From Candidatus Competibacteraceae bacterium (lineage in GTDB: Bacteria; Pseudomonadota; Gammaproteobacteria; Competibacterales; Competibacteraceae), in contig DPWB01000075.1 in assembly GCA_003527885.1 (NCBI GenBank), positions 1-12,260 on the forward strand: 12,260 nucleotides of DNA. Reading direction: 5' to 3'. Below the pieces are notes generated by a model that did no database searches, was not told the origin of the DNA, and saw only the letters and a list, made by a program, of their open reading frames with translations. Both the position numbers and the translations under genes were made by a program. Shown here piece by piece: positions 7,165-12,260 of the stretch (within the stretch, counting starts at the first letter, position 1; each line of letters opens with the position of its first letter).

Positions 7165-7180
7165 GGGGCTTCGGTCCGGC
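7147..7180. terminator. 14-bp hairpin spanning the NDH-2 stop codon
   Basis: GCCGGACCGAAGCC (7147-7160) pairs perfectly with GGCTTCGGTCCGGC (7167-7180) around a 6-nt loop that contains the TGA stop of the NDH-2 gene. There is no T run on either strand, so it is not a textbook intrinsic terminator. It could be a terminator-like pause site, an mRNA 3'-end stabiliser, or part of a dispersed palindromic repeat. Confidence 0.5.
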
Positions 7181-7220
7181 AGGAGCCCGGCCGTCGCGAA
7201 TCGAGGCGCGGGCAGCGGGC

Positions 7221-7249
7221 TTCTGGCCGGGTTGATAGCTCGGCCAGAA
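7221..7249. terminator. Second hairpin between convergent NDH-2 and osmC
   Basis: TTCTGGCCG (7221-7229) pairs with CGGCCAGAA (7241-7249), a 9-bp stem with an 11-nt loop. It lies between the two convergent stop codons, so transcripts from either side would carry it. Like the hairpin at 7147-7180 it lacks a clear T run. A shared bidirectional transcript end is the simplest reading. Confidence 0.4.
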
Positions 7250-7257
7250 TCTGGCGG

Positions 7258-7683
7258 TCAATTCTGCAAATCCGCATTCATGGTGATCTTGGCGTTCAAG
7301 ACCTTACTGACCGGACAGCCGGCCTTGGCCTGTTCGGCAATCTCGGCGAACTGGGTCGGGTCCGCGCCGGGGGCGCGCACTTTCACCGCCAGATGCACGG
7401 TGGTAATGGCAAACCCGTTGCCGACCTGTTCCAGGCTGACCGCCGCCGCCGTGTCGATTTGCTCGGGCCGAATGCCCGCATCGCCCAGCATCATCGACAG
7501 CGCCATCGAAAAGCAGCCGGCGTGAGCGGCCGCAATCAATTCTTCCGGGTTGGTGCCGCTGCCATTTTCGAATCGGGTATCGAACGAGTAAGGGGTATTG
7601 GAGAGTACGCCGCTTTGGCTGGTCAGAGCGCCTTTACCGTCTTTAAGTCCGCCGCGCCATACGGCCGATGCTGTACGTTTCAT
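7258..7683 (-). CDS. osmC: OsmC-family organic hydroperoxide reductase
   Basis: Thiol peroxidase of 141 residues, close to the 143 of E. coli OsmC, which reduces organic hydroperoxides in the cytoplasm. The two catalytic cysteines are present: C57 in AAAHAGCFSMALS and C123 in AKAGCPVSKVL. NPEELIAAAHAGCF contains the conserved glutamate, and R37 could be the catalytic arginine. MKRTASAVWRGGLKDGKG is the typical OsmC N-terminus and decides the start. The ATG at 7683 is backed by GGAGG (7689-7693 on the minus strand) 5 nt upstream, so the longer open frame to 7800 is not used. The gene converges with NDH-2, and both deal with redox or oxidative load. OsmC genes are often induced by osmotic or stationary-phase stress, but no regulator site was identified here. 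Confidence 0.94.
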   Translation of the reverse strand: MKRTASAVWRGGLKDGKGALTSQSGVLSNTPYSFDTRFENGSGTNPEELIAAAHAGCFSMALSMMLGDAGIRPEQIDTAAAVSLEQVGNGFAITTVHLAVKVRAPGADPTQFAEIAEQAKAGCPVSKVLNAKITMNADLQN

Positions 7684-7693
7684 GTTGTCCTCC

Positions 7694-7979
7694 AGTTGTT
7701 TGTCGTTGCCAACGGTGAAAGCCGTAGCTGAAAAGGGAACGGAAACCGGCGCAATCCCGAGCGCCAAACATGGTTGCCCTCTCAAAGGAAGACTCCACAA
7801 ACACCGAAGAGTTTTCGGGGACTACCGAGGTCCCGCGCGGATCGGGTCAAGAAAATCGTTCGATACGGATGCGCGGCGTCGAATTTCGCAGCCTTCGTCC
7901 GTCGTCATAGGTATCCAAGTACACACACGGACTCCCGCATGTGTCGTTCGATGTATTCAACTCGAAGGAGTAAAGCACG
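7694..7979. other. Intergenic stretch between osmC and the nirD remnant
   Basis: About 285 bp without a credible gene on either strand. It should contain the osmC promoter on the minus strand and whatever transcribed nirD on the plus strand. I found no convincing -35/-10 pair. Open frames cross it, but their translations have no recognisable motif and a poor, arginine- and serine-heavy composition. It may include decayed coding sequence of a gene formerly upstream of nirD (nirB would be the natural candidate), but no nirB motif was visible. Confidence 0.4.
7965..7970 (+). promoter_or_regulatory. Retained ribosome binding site of the nirD remnant
   Basis: AAGGAG lies 9 nt before the ATG at 7980. 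A strong Shine-Dalgarno site in front of a broken gene suggests recent decay, and translation from it would make only an 11-residue peptide. Confidence 0.5.
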
Positions 7980-8142
7980 ATGGGTTATGTCGATGGGTTT
8001 GTCGCGAGGTGGTGAAAACGCTGCGGGGCGATGTGGCGGCGTTCCGTGCCGCCAAGGGGCAGGTTTCGCGCTGCGCGACCGCTGTCCGCACAAAGGCGGG
8101 CCGTTGTCGCAAGGCATCGTCCACGGCCATCGAATCAGCTGA
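7980..8142 (+). pseudogene. nirD: Broken nitrite reductase small subunit (NirD, Rieske-type)
   Basis: Three frames together spell a NirD N-terminal half. Frame one begins MGYVD at 7980 and hits a stop at 8013-8015. A second frame from about 8003 reads REVVKTLRGDVAAFRAAKGQV. After about 8063 a third frame continues FALRDRCPHKGGPLSQGIVHGHR and stops at 8140-8142. CPH is the first half of the Rieske iron-sulfur motif; the second CPLH half and the C-terminus are missing. Restoring one base near 8064 would join GQV to FALRD, and a small deletion probably removed residues after MGYVD. Functional NirD is about 105-110 residues and is the ferredoxin-like subunit of the NADH-dependent assimilatory nitrite reductase NirBD. 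No nirB is present in the window. A dioxygenase ferredoxin is possible but fits the HKGGPLSQG block less well. Confidence 0.75.
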
Positions 8143-8324
8143 AATCCGGCACGAATTACGGCTTTTGCTTGCCGGAGTTGGGGCAGTTGATTTCAGTCGA
8201 GTAAGCGGTTAGGGCAAGCGGTTTCGATCAAATAATTGAAACTCACACTTTTGCGAGCGGTCTGATGGCTAGAGCTAACAAGGGCTCAACCGGTGCATCG
8301 GCATGAATTTGAAGGAGACTGAAG

Positions 8325-8861
8325 ATGGCTAATACTTTTGTGGCGGTCGCCTACGACGATAGGTATACGGCCGAGGAAGTACGGCTGCGGCTGTTGCGGA
8401 TGCAGAAGGAATACCTGATCGATCTGGAAGATGCGGTGGTTGCGGTGGTTGACGAGAAGGGCGGGGTCAAGTTGCACCAAATCACCAATTTGACCGCCGT
8501 GGGCGCGGTGACCGGCAGTTTTTGGGGTTTGCTGATCGGGATGCTTTTTATGAACCCTTTGCTCGGCCTCGCGGTGGGCGCGGGCAGCGGTGCGTTGAGC
8601 GGCGCGCTGACGGATGTAGGTATCAACGACGATTTCATGAAGAAGCTCGCCTCCGAACTCAAACCGGGTTCCTCGGTGTTGTTCGTGTTGGTCAAACAAT
8701 TCACGCCGGATAAGGTGCTGGCGGAACTGGAAGGCACGGGTGGGCGGGTGCTGAGAACGTCGCTGTCGCACGATGACGAAATCAAATTGCAGGCGGCGCT
8801 GGATGCGACCAAAGCTAAAACCGAGATTCCTACCGCCCCCAATCTGGAAAAGCCCGCCTGA
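8325..8861 (+). CDS. DUF1269 family membrane protein
   Basis: This 178-residue protein fits the DUF1269 family, whose function is unknown. It opens with a conserved soluble region (VAVAYDDRYTAEEVRLRL, about 6-23, and EDAVVAVVDEKGGVKLHQ, about 35-52). Next comes a glycine-rich hydrophobic segment (about 57-98) that could form two membrane helices, as in the glycine-zipper style membrane regions of the family. A second soluble region follows (SSVLFVLVKQFTPDKVLAELEG, about 116-137; in part an alpha/beta fold). The start is firm: AAGGAG at 8312-8317 is 7 nt before the ATG. It stands alone, with the nirD remnant upstream and a convergent VOC gene downstream. About 180 bp of leader precede it, including a possible -35-like TTGAAA at 8236-8241 without a convincing -10. 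Confidence 0.85.
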   Translation: MANTFVAVAYDDRYTAEEVRLRLLRMQKEYLIDLEDAVVAVVDEKGGVKLHQITNLTAVGAVTGSFWGLLIGMLFMNPLLGLAVGAGSGALSGALTDVGINDDFMKKLASELKPGSSVLFVLVKQFTPDKVLAELEGTGGRVLRTSLSHDDEIKLQAALDATKAKTEIPTAPNLEKPA

Positions 8862-8997
8862 CCCACGACCCGCCTGGAGAGGATTGTCCACGAGCGAACC
8901 GACCCGACCGACCAGCGGTTTCGAGGCCGCGCTCAAATCGCTGCGCGGTCACCGGTTGGAAAAGGCAACCGTTTCGATCGTGGGGCCTCTCGCGTCG

Positions 8998-9408
<411 letters not shown>

Positions 9409-9557
9409 TTATCGGCCCGACAACCACCGGGCCGGGCCAAAGTGGCCGCTTTGTTTGGCGGGGCCTGCAAAAACCGACCGCCCGCAATGATTGGGCCATC
9501 GTTGTCGCCAAGCGTCCCTGACAAAGCTGCGGCGGCGACTGACCCAAGGTTAGAATC

Positions 9558-10772
9558 ATGGTTATCGACAACTTTGAGAGTATCGCACCTCCCATGTTCC
9601 GCGTTCAAACCGGTCTCGAAACCCTCATCAATGAAGGTCCTGAAAAAATTCGTGGCGCGCGGATCGGGGTGGTGTGCCATCCCGCCAGCATCGATGCCGG
9701 GCTGCGCCACGCGCTCGATCTGTTGCAAGCGGCGGGCGCGCGCATCACGGCCATCTTCGGCCCCGAACACGGCGCGCGGGGCGAAGCGCAGGACATGGAA
9801 GATGTCGAAGATGTCTCGCTTGATCCCCGGCTTCGGGTTCCCGTTTACAGTCTGTACGGCGCGACCGCCGCTAGCCTGACGCCGCGCCAGGAGCAGCTTG
9901 CCGGTCTCGATGCGCTGGTGGTCGACTTGCAGGATGTCGGGGCGCGTTATTACACCTTTGTCTGGACCATGGCTCTGTGCATGGAGGCGGCGGGCAAGGC
10001 CGGCGTGCGGGTGGTGGTGTGCGACCGCCCCAACCCCATCGATGGGCTGACCACCGAAGGCAATCTGATCAAGCCGGGTTTTGAATCCTTCGTCGGCCTA
10101 TACCCCTTGCCCAACCGTCACGGCCTGACGCCGGGCGAGATCGCCCGCTACGTCCATCGGCGGCGGGGCGTCCGGTGCGAGTTGGACATCGTGCCAATGC
10201 GAGGCTGGCGGCGAGAGATGTATTTTGAGGAGACCGGCTTGCCGTGGGTCTATCCCTCGCCCAACATGCCCACCGTCGATACCGCGCTGGTCTATCCCGG
10301 CATGTGTTTGGTGGAAGCCACCGAACTGTCGGAGGGGCGCGGAACCTGCCGGCCCTTCGAGGTCGCCGGCGCGCCGGGCGTCGATCCCGAGGTGTTGGCG
10401 GCCGATCTGGCGCGGCGCCATCTGCCCGGTTGCCGGTTCCGTCCGCTCTATTTCCGGCCCAAGTTCCAAAAGCACGCCGGCGGCACCTGCGGCGGGGTGC
10501 AAATTCATGTCACCGACCGCCGCCGTTTCGGTTCATACGCGGTCGGCGTCGCGTTTTTACAGAGCGTCAAGCGCGTCGCCCCGGAGGCGTTCGTCTGGCG
10601 CGCGAAGCCCTACGAGTTCGTGGCCGACGTTCCCGCCATCGACTTGTTGGCGGGGGATGAGCGGCTGCGCTTGGCGCTGGAGGCGGACGCCGATCTGGCC
10701 GATCTCGCCGCCGAGTGGCAACGAGAGCGAACGGCGTTCGAGGAAATCCGTCGCGACTGCTTATTGTATTGA
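9558..10772 (+). CDS. namZ: Exo-beta-N-acetylmuramidase NamZ (GH171, DUF1343)
   Basis: The 404-residue sequence fits DUF1343, whose characterised member NamZ removes terminal N-acetylmuramic acid from peptidoglycan fragments. Conserved blocks appear in order: GVVCHPAS (37-44), IFGPEHGARG (66-75), VYSLYG (96-101), DLQDVGARYYTFVWTM (123-138), CDRPNPIDG (155-163), WVYPSPNMPT (230-239) and ATELSEGRGT (254-263). FQKHAGGTCGGVQIHVTD and RAKPYEFV follow. The length is full for the family. There is no signal peptide, so it should act in the cytoplasm on imported muropeptides or sugars, unlike secreted Bacillus versions. The start at 9558 has AAGG 8 nt upstream; an in-frame ATG at 9594 lacks one. No muropeptide recycling genes (nagZ, murQ, anmK) are beside it. 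Confidence 0.9.
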   Translation: MVIDNFESIAPPMFRVQTGLETLINEGPEKIRGARIGVVCHPASIDAGLRHALDLLQAAGARITAIFGPEHGARGEAQDMEDVEDVSLDPRLRVPVYSLYGATAASLTPRQEQLAGLDALVVDLQDVGARYYTFVWTMALCMEAAGKAGVRVVVCDRPNPIDGLTTEGNLIKPGFESFVGLYPLPNRHGLTPGEIARYVHRRRGVRCELDIVPMRGWRREMYFEETGLPWVYPSPNMPTVDTALVYPGMCLVEATELSEGRGTCRPFEVAGAPGVDPEVLAADLARRHLPGCRFRPLYFRPKFQKHAGGTCGGVQIHVTDRRRFGSYAVGVAFLQSVKRVAPEAFVWRAKPYEFVADVPAIDLLAGDERLRLALEADADLADLAAEWQRERTAFEEIRRDCLLY

Positions 10773-10852
10773 AATATCCGCAGCGAGCGTGCCGGGCTGA
10801 TACGGCGCCTGTGGCGATCTATCCCAAGACGGTTTGGTAAGGCGCCACGGCC

Positions 10853-11617
10853 CTATGACCCGGCCAATTCCAGCTTGGTGTGATAGCCGCGCGGGGTGTA
10901 GACCCACTTGCCGGCCCGGCGGGTTTCGCTGTTGCCGACCATCACCAGCGACAGCATGTTCAGGGGTTCCGGGTCCAGCTCGCCCAAGGTGGTGACGGTC
11001 AGTTGTTCGCCCTTGCGGGTGACGTTGAAGGCGACCACCACCGGCGTTTCCGGTTGGCGGTAGCGCAGCAGGATTTGTCGGGCTTCCAACAGTTGCCAAG
11101 AGCGTTTGTTGGAGACCGCGTTATAGAACGCCACCGCGAAATCGCCCTGTCCGGCCAGATCGATCCGCTTGGCGATCAGTTCCCACGGCGTCAGCAGGTC
11201 GGAGAGCGAAATCACGCAAAAGTCGTGCGCCAGCGGCGCGCCGACCCGCGCCGCCGCCGCCTGCATCGCCGAAATGCCCGGCATCACCTCAATCTCGACC
11301 GTCGCCCATTCCGGTTTTGGCTTGCGCGCCAGCAGCTCGAACACCACCGTCGCCATGCCGTAGATGCCGGCGTCGCCGCTGGAAATCAACGCGGTGGTCT
11401 TGCCGTTGGCGGCCAGATCGAGCGCCAGCGCCGCGCGGGCCAATTCCTCGCCCATCGGCGTCTTGTGGCGGGTCTTGCCTTCAGCCAGGGGACCGAGCAG
11501 GTTCAGATACAGGCCGTGGCCGGCTAGCTCGGTACAGGATTCCAGCGCCGCACGGGCGGCGGGACTCAAGTGTTCCAATCCGCCGGGGCCGGCGCCGATG
11601 ATGTACAGTTGTTTCAT
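10853..11617 (-). CDS. cobJ: Precorrin-3B C17-methyltransferase (CobJ/CbiH)
   Basis: SAM-dependent methyltransferase of 254 residues in the tetrapyrrole methylase family. It methylates C17 during the ring contraction step of corrin synthesis, in the cobalamin pathway. The SAM-binding N-terminus IIGAGPGGLEHLSP (6-19), SSGDAGIYGMA (79-89) and MPGISAMQAAAARVGAPLAHDF (112-133) are diagnostic of this family and of CobJ in particular, as is SDLLTPWELIAKRI. C-terminal blocks FYNAVSNKR (164-172) and VMVGNSETR (225-233) match. The start is the ATG at 11617 (MKQLYIIGAGPGG); the open frame reaches further upstream without support. The Shine-Dalgarno is weak. No other cob/cbi gene is within the window, which is unusual because cobJ normally sits in a cluster. 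The 76 bp to the divergent hydrolase gene must hold both promoters. Confidence 0.93.
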   Translation of the reverse strand: MKQLYIIGAGPGGLEHLSPAARAALESCTELAGHGLYLNLLGPLAEGKTRHKTPMGEELARAALALDLAANGKTTALISSGDAGIYGMATVVFELLARKPKPEWATVEIEVMPGISAMQAAAARVGAPLAHDFCVISLSDLLTPWELIAKRIDLAGQGDFAVAFYNAVSNKRSWQLLEARQILLRYRQPETPVVVAFNVTRKGEQLTVTTLGELDPEPLNMLSLVMVGNSETRRAGKWVYTPRGYHTKLELAGS

Positions 11618-11693
11618 GGGATTCTTACGGTGATGGATTGAATAGCCCTCCAAGCTGAGGGATCGGGTCAAGGGTAGCCGAACGGGGCTGCGA

Positions 11694-12175
11694 ATGAATA
11701 GGGTCAGAATCGGCGGTGGTGTTTCCGAGGAAAGCGGCTGGATCGCCCGGCACGCCGATTTTCCCTCGCGCCACATCGCGCCCCGCCACGTGGATGTGTG
11801 GTGTCCGCCGGCCGCCGCCGCAGACTCGGCACTGCGTTATCCCGTCATTTACATGCACGACGGACAAAATCTGTTCGATCCGGCCTTGTCGTTCATCGGG
11901 GTGGATTGGGGCGTGATCGAAGCCATGACCGGCCTGATGCAAACCGGCGGACATCCGGGCGCCATCGTGGTGGGCGTCTGGAACAGCCCCCAGCGCTGGC
12001 GGGATTATATGCCGGCCAAGCCCTTGCACCTGCCTGAAAGTCGAGAACTGTTGGCGGCTTTCAGCGAGCAAGCCGGCGGGGAACCGCTGTCGGATGACTA
12101 CCTCCGCTTCATCGTGGAGGAACTCAAACCGTTTATCGATGCGACCTATCCGACAATGGCGGACCGCTCCAGCAC
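11694..12175 (+). CDS. Esterase-like alpha/beta hydrolase, 3' truncated by contig end
   Basis: About 160 genuine codons of a putative esterase of the EsterD/enterochelin-esterase-like alpha/beta hydrolase group. RHVDVWCPP, YPVIYMHDGQNLFDPAL and GVDWGVIEAM are the characteristic N-terminal blocks, with MHDGQNLF the strongest. IVVGVWNSPQRWRDYMP and FIVEELKPFIDATYPTMADR lead up to the nucleophile elbow, usually GSSMGG, which is not present because the contig ends first. The catalytic serine, acid and histidine therefore cannot be checked. The frame stays open to 12242 only because it runs into sequencing adapter; residues after about S160 (reading CLLYTSPSPRD) are artefactual. The ATG at 11694 has only a weak GGGG-type Shine-Dalgarno site. 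Confidence 0.85.
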
Positions 12176-12260
12176 CTGTCTCTTATACACATCTCCGAGC
12201 CCACGAGACCGTACTAGATATCGTATGCCGTCTTCTGCTTGAAAAAAATAGCCATACGTG
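12176..12260. other. Illumina Nextera adapter read-through (non-genomic)
   Basis: From 12176 the sequence is CTGTCTCTTATACACATCT (Tn5 mosaic end, 12176-12194), then CCGAGCCCACGAGAC (12195-12209), the rest of the Nextera read-2 adapter. The 8-base block CGTACTAG (12210-12217) matches i7 index N702 as I remember it. The P7 flow-cell tail follows, ending in TATGCCGTCTTCTGCTTG at 12241, with one base differing (A at 12220 where the standard has C). Seven A's (12242-12248) and 12 unexplained bases complete the contig. No microbe would carry this composite, so the contig should be trimmed at 12175. The first C (12176) could belong to either side. Confidence 0.98.

Noticed and set aside
8286..8936. 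Minus-strand open frame opposite the DUF1269 gene
   Set aside because: Low-complexity Q/H/R-rich translation and no ribosome binding site; the sense strand has a strong one.
9413..9434. CGGCCCG/CGGGCCG hairpin between the VOC and namZ genes as terminator or riboswitch
   Set aside because: Only 7 bp, no T run, and it lies in a divergent promoter region where a terminator is not expected.
10805..10846. Two GGCGCC palindromes between namZ and cobJ
   Set aside because: Six-base palindromes in GC-rich sequence; no stable stem plus T run could be built from them.
12176..12194. Tn5 mosaic end, suggesting a transposon
   Set aside because: It is followed by the Nextera adapter, index and P7 sequence, so it comes from library preparation.

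Overview
The window looks like one short-read contig from a GC-rich proteobacterium, most likely a gammaproteobacterium. The evidence is a Blc-type outer-membrane lipocalin, a Bcr/CflA-type exporter, single-subunit NDH-2, OsmC, a DUF1269 protein and NamZ (GH171). A lineage such as the Competibacteraceae would fit, but that is an impression from gene content, not a demonstrated placement. Nothing here looks like an intact phage, transposon, CRISPR array, tRNA or rRNA.

Left part (1-5478): after a probable terminator comes a small secreted cysteine-containing protein on the + strand. It converges with a four-gene minus-strand block, which in transcription order runs from 4529 down to 509. The block holds a FtsX/MacB-like ABC permease, its LolD/MacB-like ATPase, an unrecognised polytopic membrane protein with HHCPFC, and a Bcr/CflA-type MFS exporter. 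The first three genes overlap end to start, so they look translationally coupled. Blc lipocalin is transcribed divergently from this block and runs into a small membrane-anchored protein on the opposite strand.

Middle part (5479-8324): two intact redox genes, the NADH dehydrogenase NDH-2 and the peroxide reductase OsmC, converge over two hairpins. They are flanked by two gene fossils: the frameshifted N-terminus of a PP2C-type phosphatase (minus strand) and a frameshifted, truncated nirD (plus strand). From memory, both families occur together in assimilatory nitrate/nitrite gene clusters, so this may be the graveyard of a lost nitrate-assimilation locus. That link is inference. A perfect 14-bp direct repeat with a 19-bp period lies just ahead of NDH-2.

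Right part (8325-12260): a DUF1269 membrane protein, a VOC/glyoxalase-fold protein, a cytoplasmic-looking NamZ exo-muramidase, an isolated CobJ (precorrin-3B C17-methyltransferase), and the 5' part of an esterase-like alpha/beta hydrolase. The last 85 bases are not genomic: they are Illumina Nextera adapter read-through (Tn5 mosaic end, i7 index, P7, poly-A), which creates a false C-terminus on the hydrolase. The trustworthy genomic sequence ends at about 12175.
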